A stretch of DNA of 64,000 bases from a bacterium (lineage in GTDB: Bacteria > DUMJ01). The stretch covers positions 1-64,000 of the forward strand of contig DUMJ01000061.1 in assembly GCA_012839925.1 (NCBI GenBank), read 5' to 3'. The notes under the pieces were generated by a model. It saw nothing but the letters and a program-made list of their open reading frames with translations, was not told where the DNA came from and ran no database searches. The position numbers and the translations under genes are program-made. This document shows positions 1 through 8,439 of the stretch, one piece after another (the first letter of the stretch is position 1; each line of letters starts with the position of its first letter).

Positions 1-2
1 GG

Positions 3-1712
3 TATCCGAACATGTTTAGCGAAGAAGAATATAAAGATAGATCTCATATGGAGAAAGAGATCATTGAGAGGGAAGAGATATTCAGTAAATTGAAGAGGAT
101 AGATAAGGTATTTATCCCGGGAGGAGACCCGGGAAGATTAGATGCTAATACGTTATTTGAATGGTCAGAAGAGGTCTATAAGATACTTAATAAATATCAT
201 CCCAATGCAAAGATATGGCTATCTCCTCAGTGTTTTAGACCTACTAAAAAATGGCTAGAGGATTTTTATAACAATGTAAAGAAAGAACCAGAATGGCTAG
301 GCGGAATTGTTTTTGGTCCCTGGATAAAGACAACCCTGCCAGAACTTAGAGAGATTATCCCGGATAAGTATCCTATCAGGCATTACCCTGATATTACCCA
401 TAGCCTTCACTGCCAGTATCCTGTTAAAGACTGGGATCTGGCATTTGCCATAACTTTAGGACGTGAATGTATAAATCCAAGACCAAAGGCAGAAAAATAC
501 ATACATAATCTTTTTGCCAATTATACTATAGGAAGCCTGAGTTATTCAGAGGGTATTAATGATGATGTAAATAAATTTGTATGGAGTGATCAGGATTGGA
601 ATCCTGATACCCCAGTAATAGAAACACTGAGAGACTATGCTAGGGTTTTTATAAGCTCAGAATTTGCAGAGGAGATATCTCATGGGATAATGGCATTAGA
701 GGAAAACTGGGAAGGACCACTGCTTGTAAACGATAGGGTTGATATAACGCTAAAGCAGTGGCAAGGTATAGAGAAATCAGTATCGAAAGAGGTATTAAAT
801 AACTACAGATTTCAGATGTGTTTACTGAGAGCCTATTATGATGCATATATAAGGAGACGTTTAATCTATGAGACGGAGTTAGAGAGAGAAGCGTTAGATG
901 TTTTAGGAAAAGCTAAAGAGATGGGGTCTTTGAAGGCGATAGAAGATGCAGAAGAGATACTGGAGAGGGCAAAGAGAAGTCCAGTAGTCCCATCATATAA
1001 AGAGAGATGCTGGGAATTGGCTGATGAGCTTTTTAAGAATATAGGATCTCAGCTTTCTGTGGATAAGTATAAAGCTATAGATTGGGATAGAGGGGCTTTT
1101 ATGGACGACATAGATATGCCATTGAACAACTATAATTATCTAAAAATACAGTTCGGTCTTATTTGTAAGATAGATGATGAAAATAGTCGTTTAGAGGCAA
1201 TTAACAGGGTAATCAATCGAAATAATCCTGGTCCTGGCGGATTTTACGATAACCTTGGACATCCTTCTAGCTGGAATAGAGTTATTAGTAATAAGAGATG
1301 GGAAGAAGATCCTGGGCATCTTTCGTCTCCTCTGGTAGAATTTACTCCTGATTTACTCCATATCGATGAAGCTCTTCAGAAAGAGCTGGGAGGTGCTCCT
1401 TTGTCATGGGTAAGTAGTATAGCTACTCTTTATGATACACCTCTAGTTGTAAGATACAATGATCTTGATAGAGATTCAGATTATAAACTAAAAATTACTT
1501 ATGTAGGTGCCATAGGTGGAAAGGTTAAACTTTTTGCCAATGAAAAGTATCTGGTGCATGATTTTATCGATACCAAAAGGAAAGTCCTTACGGAGGAATT
1601 TATAATCTCTAAGGAAGTCATCTCTAAAGGGACACTTAATTTGAAATGGGTAGCAGATAAAGGGGAGAGAGGTTGTCAGGTAGCGGAGATATGGTTAACG
1701 AAAGTAGTATAA
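3..1712 (+). CDS. Glycosidase-like protein, N-terminus cut by window edge
   Basis: I cannot name the family. The frame is open to the left edge and its first ATG (base 12) has no ribosome-binding site, so the true start probably lies outside the window. The N-terminal two thirds looks like a (beta/alpha)8 glycosidase barrel: short strand-like stretches (KVFIPGGDPG, KIWLSPQ, WLGGIVFGPW), aromatic-rich loops and acidic residues (YSEGINDD, WSDQDW). A helical part follows at about residues 230-330. The last 100 residues look like a beta-sandwich ending in a GxxGxQVAEIWL-like strand. No signal peptide is visible because the start is missing. It leads a same-strand operon with a BNR protein, an aldolase, a cyclase, a sugar kinase and GH116. 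A role in glycan cleavage is inference from fold impression and context. Confidence 0.6.
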   Translation, partial: YPNMFSEEEYKDRSHMEKEIIEREEIFSKLKRIDKVFIPGGDPGRLDANTLFEWSEEVYKILNKYHPNAKIWLSPQCFRPTKKWLEDFYNNVKKEPEWLGGIVFGPWIKTTLPELREIIPDKYPIRHYPDITHSLHCQYPVKDWDLAFAITLGRECINPRPKAEKYIHNLFANYTIGSLSYSEGINDDVNKFVWSDQDWNPDTPVIETLRDYARVFISSEFAEEISHGIMALEENWEGPLLVNDRVDITLKQWQGIEKSVSKEVLNNYRFQMCLLRAYYDAYIRRRLIYETELEREALDVLGKAKEMGSLKAIEDAEEILERAKRSPVVPSYKERCWELADELFKNIGSQLSVDKYKAIDWDRGAFMDDIDMPLNNYNYLKIQFGLICKIDDENSRLEAINRVINRNNPGPGGFYDNLGHPSSWNRVISNKRWEEDPGHLSSPLVEFTPDLLHIDEALQKELGGAPLSWVSSIATLYDTPLVVRYNDLDRDSDYKLKITYVGAIGGKVKLFANEKYLVHDFIDTKRKVLTEEFIISKEVISKGTLNLKWVADKGERGCQVAEIWLTKVV

Positions 1713-1731
1713 AGGTTAAACCGGAGGGAAG

Positions 1732-2724
1732 ATGAAATTAAAGATTCTAACCAGCAGTTTGTTACCTGGAATTGAAGACAAACCGATGTCTCATGCAGCA
1801 AACATACTGGAATTATCTAGCGGTGATATTGTTGTGGTGTGGTATGCTGGGGCTTATGAGACTTCTCCTGATGAAGTTATACTGATGTCCCGATTTAATC
1901 GTAATTCCTCCACCTGGGAAGATCCTGTGATTATTGTTGATACCCCTGGAAGGGCGGATGGTAATCCGGTTATCTTCGAGTATGATGGAAAGGTTCATCT
2001 ATTTTATGTGACAATAGAAGGCGGTGGATTACCGGAAGAGATTGGGAAGGACTATCCTGGTGCCATAAAGAATAATCTTATAAGAGGTGGATGGGATACC
2101 TGTCCTGTAAAGTACAGGATATCTTATGATTTTGGAAAGACATTTGGTGAGGAGAGGATACTGCGTAAAGAGTGGGGATGGATGATAAGAAATAAACTCT
2201 TAAAACTATCCAATGGGGAGATAATCTTTCCAATGTATGACGAGGTAAACTGGAAGGCTATATTTGGAATATCAGAAGATTTGGAACACTGGGAATATAC
2301 AGGATATATTACAACTCCTAGAGGTTGTATCCAGCCTGCGGTGGTAGAATTGGAAGATGGACATCTGTTATGCTTCTTGAGAACCAGGGATAGTTTCATA
2401 TTTAGAAGCGAATCCTACGACTATGGCAGGACGTGGAGTCCTCCCTGTTCTACATCTTTGAAAAATCCAAATAGCGGGATAGACCTTATAAAACTTATAG
2501 ATGATAGATTGATTGTTATCTTTAATGATAGCTTTGATAGGAGGACCCCATTAAACGCTGGTATTTCTGAAGATGGTGGAGAAAATTGGGAGATCTTTGA
2601 TCTGGAGAGAGAAGATGGAGAATACTCATATCCAGGCATAATACAAATCAGGGATAAATTAGTCCATTTAGTGTATACTTATAGAAGAGAGGCTATAAAG
2701 TATGTAGTTATGGAGATTGATTAA
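1732..2724 (+). CDS. BNR-repeat (sialidase-fold) protein
   Basis: A 330-residue protein with Asp-box (BNR) motifs: SYDFGKTF near residue 132, SYDYGRTW near 226 and SEDGGENW near 285. These mark the six-bladed beta-propeller of the sialidase superfamily. Its length fits the small cytoplasmic predicted-neuraminidase group, and no signal peptide is seen. ATG 1732 follows a GGAGG site. The substrate is unknown: many members of this group are not true sialidases, and the neighbours (FGGY kinase, GH116, no ROK kinase or NanE epimerase) do not make a standard sialic-acid operon. A glycosidase or lyase role on the operon's substrate is inference; the fold assignment is firm. Confidence 0.8.
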   Translation: MKLKILTSSLLPGIEDKPMSHAANILELSSGDIVVVWYAGAYETSPDEVILMSRFNRNSSTWEDPVIIVDTPGRADGNPVIFEYDGKVHLFYVTIEGGGLPEEIGKDYPGAIKNNLIRGGWDTCPVKYRISYDFGKTFGEERILRKEWGWMIRNKLLKLSNGEIIFPMYDEVNWKAIFGISEDLEHWEYTGYITTPRGCIQPAVVELEDGHLLCFLRTRDSFIFRSESYDYGRTWSPPCSTSLKNPNSGIDLIKLIDDRLIVIFNDSFDRRTPLNAGISEDGGENWEIFDLEREDGEYSYPGIIQIRDKLVHLVYTYRREAIKYVVMEID

Positions 2725-2734
2725 GGAGGTCAAA

Positions 2735-3607
2735 ATGTTAAGATTAAAAGGAACTATTCCTGCGGTTCTTACCCCTTTTGATGAGAATTATGAGATAGAT
2801 GAAAATGGCTTTCAAGAGTTGTGTGAGTATCTTATTGAGAATAAGGTGAGTGGGTTATTTGTAGCTGGAACAACCGGTGAGGGTCCTCTCTTATCTTTAG
2901 AAGAAAGAGCCAGACTCTTCAAACTTGCCGTTAAGATTTCTAATGGAAGAGTTCCAGTAATATGTCATACCGGTTCAGTATCTCTTAAAGAGACGAGCCT
3001 TCTTATCAGATCAGCTATAGAGGCTGGAGCAGATGCTGTCGGAATTGTTACCCCATATTATTACAGGTTGGATGAGAAGGCAATGGAGGAGTATTATTCT
3101 AAAGTATTGGAAAAGATAAAGGGTTTCCCGGTATTTCTCTACAACATTCCCGGGCTTACAAATAATTACATGTCTTCCAGCTTAGCAGAGAAGCTTTTTT
3201 CTCAGGGGAAAATAGCTGGTATAAAGGATAGCTCAGGGAACATTACAACACTTAAGAGTTTCATAGACATATCTCCGGATATACAGGTAATCTCTGGAGC
3301 TGACGAATTGTTTCTTCTTGCTCTTACCTTAGGTGCAGTAGGAGCAGTTTCTTCTACCGCCAACGTATTTCCTGAGGTCTTTAATAATATTTATAATGCA
3401 TTTCTCTCCAGGGATATGGATGTGGCTATAGAAAATCAGCGTAAACTCAATCAGCTATGTAAGATATTCCAGTATGGAAAGCTCATATCTGCTTATAAGT
3501 ACGCACTTTATCTAAAAGGTCTTAAAATAAGTAGAGTCAGGTTACCACAGAGAGAACTTACTGAGGAAGAAAAGAGTATGATACAGGAAGAGCTTAAAAA
3601 ACTTTAA
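2735..3607 (+). CDS. Dihydrodipicolinate synthase / N-acetylneuraminate lyase family aldolase
   Basis: A class I pyruvate-dependent aldolase of the DapA/NanA family, 290 residues, the usual length. It shows the GTTGEG substrate loop near residue 46, the YNIPG motif with the conserved Tyr, and the Schiff-base lysine in GIKDSSG near residue 160. An in-frame TTG exists at 2717, but ATG 2735 is preferred because AAGGAGGT lies at 2723-2730 just before it. The sugar operon makes cleavage of a 2-keto-3-deoxy sugar acid, or a Neu5Ac-like substrate, more likely than lysine synthesis. Substrate specificity cannot be read from the sequence. Confidence 0.9.
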   Translation: MLRLKGTIPAVLTPFDENYEIDENGFQELCEYLIENKVSGLFVAGTTGEGPLLSLEERARLFKLAVKISNGRVPVICHTGSVSLKETSLLIRSAIEAGADAVGIVTPYYYRLDEKAMEEYYSKVLEKIKGFPVFLYNIPGLTNNYMSSSLAEKLFSQGKIAGIKDSSGNITTLKSFIDISPDIQVISGADELFLLALTLGAVGAVSSTANVFPEVFNNIYNAFLSRDMDVAIENQRKLNQLCKIFQYGKLISAYKYALYLKGLKISRVRLPQRELTEEEKSMIQEELKKL

Positions 3608-3624
3608 TTAGAGAGGGTGATAAG

Positions 3625-4245
3625 ATGTTCAGTATAGATTTTGATAAGTACAGAATCATCGATCTTTCGCTGGATGTTATACCCCCAGGTACAGAAGATA
3701 GACCATTTAAGGTTGAAAAAGGATTACTTTCAGATAGAGCCTATATGCATAAGGTCTGGACACACAGTCACGTCGGCACGCATATTGAAGCCAGTTCTCA
3801 CTTTTTTGATGACGGTAAGGATATCGATGAGTATCCACTGGATGCCTTTTTGGGTAGGGCTATCCTTCTGGATGCCGAACCTGGAATAATAGATGAAAAA
3901 GTTATAGAAGGATTGATAGGAGATATCATAAAGGAACAGGATATAATTATTTGTAGAAATAAAAGGACAGGTTCAGGATATCCTTATCTGACATCTGAAT
4001 CTGCCAGATGGCTGGCGGATAAAAAGATAAAGATGTTGGGGATAGATACCAATTTTAAGCTGGGTAGAGATGTTGAGGAGGGGAGGCTTATACATAGTAT
4101 TTTAATGTCAAGAGAGGTTACGCTTATCGAATTTCTCAGTAATCTTGATCTGATTTCCAGGAGGGAGTTTTTCTTTTTAGCCCTTCCATACAAAGTAAAA
4201 CTGGATAGTTCCTGGACCCGCGCTATTGCTATAGAAGAGAAGTAG
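3625..4245 (+). CDS. Cyclase-family metal-dependent hydrolase
   Basis: A 206-residue member of the putative cyclase family (kynurenine formamidase, isatin hydrolase and relatives), which uses a divalent metal to hydrolyse amides or lactones. The metal signature HxGTHxDxxxH is present as H49-x-G51-T-H53-x-E55-x-x-x-H59, with Glu replacing the usual Asp. It starts 17 bases after the aldolase with a GAGGGTG ribosome site. In this operon it may open a sugar lactone or act on a keto-deoxy sugar acid; tryptophan catabolism is unlikely because no partner gene is near. The family call is firm and the substrate unknown. Confidence 0.82.
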   Translation: MFSIDFDKYRIIDLSLDVIPPGTEDRPFKVEKGLLSDRAYMHKVWTHSHVGTHIEASSHFFDDGKDIDEYPLDAFLGRAILLDAEPGIIDEKVIEGLIGDIIKEQDIIICRNKRTGSGYPYLTSESARWLADKKIKMLGIDTNFKLGRDVEEGRLIHSILMSREVTLIEFLSNLDLISRREFFFLALPYKVKLDSSWTRAIAIEEK

Positions 4246-4247
4246 AC

Positions 4248-5771
4248 GTGGGTAACTATATATTATCCCATGATCTTGGAACTACAGGGAATAAATCTAC
4301 TATTTATGACAGGGAGGGAAATCTTATTGCATCTTCTTTTTATCCTTATTCTACATATTATCCCTATCCTAACTGGGTAGAACAGAATCCACTGGACTAT
4401 TGGGAAGCGGTTAAGATATCAACCAGAGAGCTTTTAGCGAGGAGTAAAGTAGAAGCAGGAGATATAGCTGTTATAAGTTTCAGCGGGCAGATGATGGGAT
4501 GTCTTCCTGTGGATAGAGAGGGTATCCCTTTAAGGAATATAATTATCTGGGCAGATCAGAGAGGCACAGAAGAAGCGGAATTTATAAGAGAAAAGCTAGG
4601 GGAAGAGAAGGTATACAGGGTTACAGGACATCGTATAAGTCCCACCTATTCTGCTTCCAAGATTTTATGGATAAAGAGGAATGAGCCAGAAATATTTCTT
4701 AAAACCCATAAATTCCTGTTAGCCAAAGATTTTATAATCTATAAACTTACAGGTAAATGGGTAACAGATTATTCCGATGCCTCAGGGACAAATCTATTCG
4801 ACCTTGAAGATGAAAAGTGGTCGGAAGAGATAATATCTTCCCTGGGTATCCCTGGGGAAAAATTACCCGAACCGTACAGTTCTCTGGAGATTGTTGGAGG
4901 ACTTGTTAAAAGTTCAGCTGAGGAACTTGATCTACCCCCGGGTATTCCTGTGGTGACAGGTGGTGGAGATGGTGCCTGTGCTGCCTGTGGTGCAGGTGTT
5001 GTAAGAGAAGGAGATGCGTATAACTACCTCGGTGCTTCTTCCTGGATAGCGATAGCATCCAGTAAACCTGTATATGATCCTGAATTAAGGACATTTACAT
5101 TCCACCATCTTGCCCCGAAGTTATTTATGCCTACTGGTACTATGCAATCTGCTGGACTTTCCTATCAATGGGCTAGGGATAATCTGGCTATTAAGGAGAA
5201 AGAAATAGCTTCAATCTTTAACTTAAGTCCATACGAAATAATGGATTTAGAAGTAGATAAAATTCCCCCTGGCAGTGAGAATCTTATATTTCTTCCCTAT
5301 CTATTAGGAGAGAGAAGTCCACACTGGAATCCAAATGCCAGGGGTGTTTTTATTGGACTTACTCCAAGACATACAAGAGTACATCTTATGAGAGCAGTTT
5401 TAGAAGGAGTGGCATTTAATCTTAAGATAATACTAGATACATTTTTAGAACAGGGGATACAGATAGGAGATATGAGATTAATAGGTGGTGGGGCTAAAAG
5501 TAGGCTTTGGGCTAGTATACTGGCAGATATTTTTGAGAAAGAGATTTTAAGGATGGAGGTCTTAGAAGAGGCTACCTCTCTAGGTTCTGCTATCGCTGGA
5601 GGTGTTGGAGTTGGTATATTCCCAAATTTAGATGTAGTTAATGATATTGTCAAAGTAAAAGAAAAGATCTTACCCAAAGATAATCCAGTTTATAGAAAGT
5701 TATACAAGATTTTTATAGATGCCTATGAAGGACTTTTACCAGTATTTGAAAAATTAGGAGGTCAAGAATAA
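4248..5771 (+). CDS. FGGY-family carbohydrate kinase
   Basis: A 507-residue kinase of the FGGY family (xylulokinase, gluconokinase, fuculokinase and relatives), which phosphorylates a pentose, hexose or polyol with ATP. The N-terminal phosphate-1 motif HDLGTTGNKSTIYD, the central GGGDGACAACGAG region with the catalytic-base Asp, and the C-terminal GGGAKSRLWASILAD motif are all present. The start is GTG, two bases after the cyclase stop codon. The 3' end overlaps the next gene at TAATG. Its sequence is closest in feel to xylulokinases. Together with the aldolase it suggests phosphorylation of a keto sugar released by the glycosidases. Confidence 0.92.
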   Translation: MGNYILSHDLGTTGNKSTIYDREGNLIASSFYPYSTYYPYPNWVEQNPLDYWEAVKISTRELLARSKVEAGDIAVISFSGQMMGCLPVDREGIPLRNIIIWADQRGTEEAEFIREKLGEEKVYRVTGHRISPTYSASKILWIKRNEPEIFLKTHKFLLAKDFIIYKLTGKWVTDYSDASGTNLFDLEDEKWSEEIISSLGIPGEKLPEPYSSLEIVGGLVKSSAEELDLPPGIPVVTGGGDGACAACGAGVVREGDAYNYLGASSWIAIASSKPVYDPELRTFTFHHLAPKLFMPTGTMQSAGLSYQWARDNLAIKEKEIASIFNLSPYEIMDLEVDKIPPGSENLIFLPYLLGERSPHWNPNARGVFIGLTPRHTRVHLMRAVLEGVAFNLKIILDTFLEQGIQIGDMRLIGGGAKSRLWASILADIFEKEILRMEVLEEATSLGSAIAGGVGVGIFPNLDVVNDIVKVKEKILPKDNPVYRKLYKIFIDAYEGLLPVFEKLGGQE

Positions 5772-8371
5772 TGAAGAATTTTCCATATTCAGATAAGGAG
5801 CTCTTCAGTTTTGGTCCTCAAAGAACATTTGAAAAGTTAAATCTTTCTCAGATAGCCTTCCCTTTGGGAGGAATTGGAACAGGGACTGTTTCTCTAGGTG
5901 GGAGAGGTAATTTGCAAGACTGGGAGATATTCAACAGACCAGCTAAGGGTTTGAGTCTACCATTTACATTCTTTGCTATAAGGGTGAAAGAAAAGGATGG
6001 TTATCTTGCTAAAGTATTAGAATCTAAGTTACTTCCACCTTATACAAGTAGTCATGGATTATCTAATAGTAGACTTTCTGGTTTACCAAGATTAGATTCT
6101 GCTAAATTTAGAGGAGAATATCCATTTGCATATATAGAATTCTCTGATGAGGACCTACCAATAAAAATAGAATTAGAAACTTTTAACCCATTAATTCCAC
6201 TTAATGACTTTGATTCTGGATTACCAGTAGCAATCTTTTATTTTACTTTCGAAAATACTGGTTTTGAGATTATTAAAGGAACTCTTGCTTTCAGCATGCT
6301 TAATCCAATAGGATATGACGGAAAGATGTCCTTGAGAAATATATATGGAGTAAATAATAGATTTGCCCCCTGTTTTGGATCTAATCTTAATGAGTTTATA
6401 AAAGAAGATTCTTTTCAGGGTATAAGAATGAGTAACCCTAAATATAGAAAAGAAGATCCTTTATATGGTGATATATCAATAGTAACTGATTGGAAGGATA
6501 TTACCTATACCTTGAGATGGTTTAGAGGTGGTTGGTTTGATGATTTACAGGACTTCTGGGATCAGTTTAGAACTCAAGAGAAGCTTAGGGAAGAGGATTC
6601 GAGTGAGCCTAGCCCAGAAGGACAGACAGATGTTGCCACACTGGGTTTAAATTTTGAATTGCTTCCGAAAGAAGAGATTAGGATTCCACTTCTATTCTCC
6701 TGGTACTTCCCTTATCTTCCAGAGGAGATAACTAAGTATTTTAGAACAGAACCAACTAAAGATGATGTTAGGTTAAAAACTTATTATTCTACAAGATTTG
6801 ATAGTTCCCTTGATGTGGCAGAGTACACAATTAATAATCTTCCTAGACTTGATTTGGAAACTAGGAAATTTCATGATCTGCTATTTTCTAGTACATTACC
6901 TGATTATGTCTTAGATGCTATCTCTAGTCAGATATCAACGATAAGAACGAATACCTGTTTTAGAACAGAAGATGGTCATCTCTTTGGCTTTGAAGGATGC
7001 AGTGATAACGAGGGATGCTGTCCGATGAACTGTACCCATGTATGGAACTACGAACAGACATTAGCCTACCTCTTCCCTGATTTAGAAATGGGTATGAGGG
7101 AGGTTGAATTTCTTTACAATACTGATGAGACGGGTAAGATGTCTTTCAGGACGATGCTTCCTCTTGGAAGTTGTAGATGGGGCTTTAAACCGGCTGCTGA
7201 TGGACAGATGGGCAGTATAATGAGGGCGTATAGAGAATGGAAGTTATCAGGTGATGATGAGTTTTTAAAGAGATTATGGGGAAATATTAAGAAGGCATTG
7301 GAGTTTGCCTGGACTACCTGGGATATCGATAAGGATGGGGTTATGGAGGGAGAACAGCATAATACTTATGATATAGAGTTTTATGGACCAAACTCGATGA
7401 CCGGATTGTTATACCTGGGAGCTCTTAAAACCTGTGCAGAAATAGCCGAAAAACTTGGAGAAGGGGAGAATGCGAGAGAATATCTGAAAATTTTTGAAAA
7501 TGGAAGAAAACTTCTGGCTGAAGAGTTATTTAACGGTGAATACCTTATTCAGAAGTATGATAGAGGAAAGGACTATAAGTATCAGTATGGAGATGGATGT
7601 CTTTCTGATCAGCTTTTAGGTCAGTGGCTTGCAGATACTATTGGGTTAGGAGACCTCATACCTGGAGAGTATATTGAAAAGACTCTGGAATCTATTTTTA
7701 AATATAACTGGAGAGATGACCTTTCAGAACACTCTAACTGTCAGAGGACTTATGCACTGAATGATGAAAAAGGACTCTTGCTCTGTACCTGGCCGAGGGA
7801 TAACAGGGAGAAATTTCCATTCCCATATTCAGATGAGGTATGGACGGGGATTGAATATCAGGTAGCAAGTCATTTAATATACAGAGGATTTTTAAAAGAA
7901 GGGCTTGCAATGGTTAAGGGACTAAGAGGACGTTTTGACGGATTAAGGCGCAATCCCTGGGATGAACCGGAATGTGGACATCACTATGCCAGAGCCATGT
8001 CAAGCTGGGCTTTGCTATTAGCTCTTTCTGGTTATCAATATGATGGAAGGATATCGTTTATAGGTTTTTCTCCGAAGTTAAGTACGTCCAGGTTCAGAAG
8101 CTTCTTCTCTACGGCTACCGGATGGGGAATATTTAGTCAGGATATTGCAGATAACTCCTGCAAGTTTAATATCTCAAGTTTATATGGCAATATAAGAATT
8201 AGGCTTATTAAGCTAGATATACCGGAAAGATTCTCCCCTGAATTCTCAGTAAAGCTTATTACAGGTAATGGGGATAGAGAAATTGATTTTAAGTTTAAAC
8301 AGGGAATAATAGAACTTGAAAATACGATAGAGTTAAAAGAAGGGGAAGCGCTGGAGGTGATCGTCTTTTAA
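5771..8371 (+). CDS. GH116 family glycosidase (beta-glucosidase/glucosylceramidase type)
   Basis: An 866-residue protein of the GH116 (DUF608, GBA2-like) family, whose members cleave beta-glucosides, beta-xylosides or glucosylceramide. The N-terminal beta-sandwich begins with the typical PLGGIGTGTVSLGGRG and DWEIFNRP stretches. The C-terminal (alpha/alpha)6 barrel carries EGEQHNTYDIEFYGPN with D534, matching the family acid/base position; E408 in FEGCSD is the best nucleophile candidate. No signal peptide is seen, so it probably acts in the cytoplasm on imported oligosaccharides. It is the last gene of the operon and ends about 30 bases before a strong hairpin. Exact substrate unknown. Confidence 0.88.
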   Translation: MKNFPYSDKELFSFGPQRTFEKLNLSQIAFPLGGIGTGTVSLGGRGNLQDWEIFNRPAKGLSLPFTFFAIRVKEKDGYLAKVLESKLLPPYTSSHGLSNSRLSGLPRLDSAKFRGEYPFAYIEFSDEDLPIKIELETFNPLIPLNDFDSGLPVAIFYFTFENTGFEIIKGTLAFSMLNPIGYDGKMSLRNIYGVNNRFAPCFGSNLNEFIKEDSFQGIRMSNPKYRKEDPLYGDISIVTDWKDITYTLRWFRGGWFDDLQDFWDQFRTQEKLREEDSSEPSPEGQTDVATLGLNFELLPKEEIRIPLLFSWYFPYLPEEITKYFRTEPTKDDVRLKTYYSTRFDSSLDVAEYTINNLPRLDLETRKFHDLLFSSTLPDYVLDAISSQISTIRTNTCFRTEDGHLFGFEGCSDNEGCCPMNCTHVWNYEQTLAYLFPDLEMGMREVEFLYNTDETGKMSFRTMLPLGSCRWGFKPAADGQMGSIMRAYREWKLSGDDEFLKRLWGNIKKALEFAWTTWDIDKDGVMEGEQHNTYDIEFYGPNSMTGLLYLGALKTCAEIAEKLGEGENAREYLKIFENGRKLLAEELFNGEYLIQKYDRGKDYKYQYGDGCLSDQLLGQWLADTIGLGDLIPGEYIEKTLESIFKYNWRDDLSEHSNCQRTYALNDEKGLLLCTWPRDNREKFPFPYSDEVWTGIEYQVASHLIYRGFLKEGLAMVKGLRGRFDGLRRNPWDEPECGHHYARAMSSWALLLALSGYQYDGRISFIGFSPKLSTSRFRSFFSTATGWGIFSQDIADNSCKFNISSLYGNIRIRLIKLDIPERFSPEFSVKLITGNGDREIDFKFKQGIIELENTIELKEGEALEVIVF

Positions 8372-8402
8372 GTGTTCCACAGTGGAAATATCGCTGAGAT
8401 GA

Positions 8403-8435
8403 AAGAGGGGGGAGATAACAGTCTCCCCACCTCTT
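8403..8435. terminator. Bidirectional terminator hairpin between GH116 gene and glnA
   Basis: Inverted repeat AAGAGG-GGGGAGA / TCTCCCC-A-CCTCTT, about 13 bp with one bulged base and a six-base loop. It lies between the convergent ends of the GH116 gene and glnA. Neither side has a clear T-run, so termination efficiency is inferred. Confidence 0.7.
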
Positions 8436-8439
8436 AATT

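Noticed and set aside
4906..5677. Antisense open frames inside the kinase gene and similar ones inside most other genes
   Set aside because: They lie opposite strong, conserved coding regions, have low-complexity translations and no ribosome sites.
1732..5771. Reading the BNR protein, NanA-like aldolase and kinase as a sialic-acid catabolic operon
   Set aside because: The kinase is FGGY, not ROK-type NanK, and there is no NanE epimerase, deacetylase or sialate transporter. The aldolase family also includes many keto-deoxy-sugar enzymes.
8376..8388. Short palindrome TTCCA-CAG-TGGAA just after the GH116 gene
   Set aside because: Only five-bp arms with a three-base loop; expected by chance, and the larger hairpin next to it explains the region.
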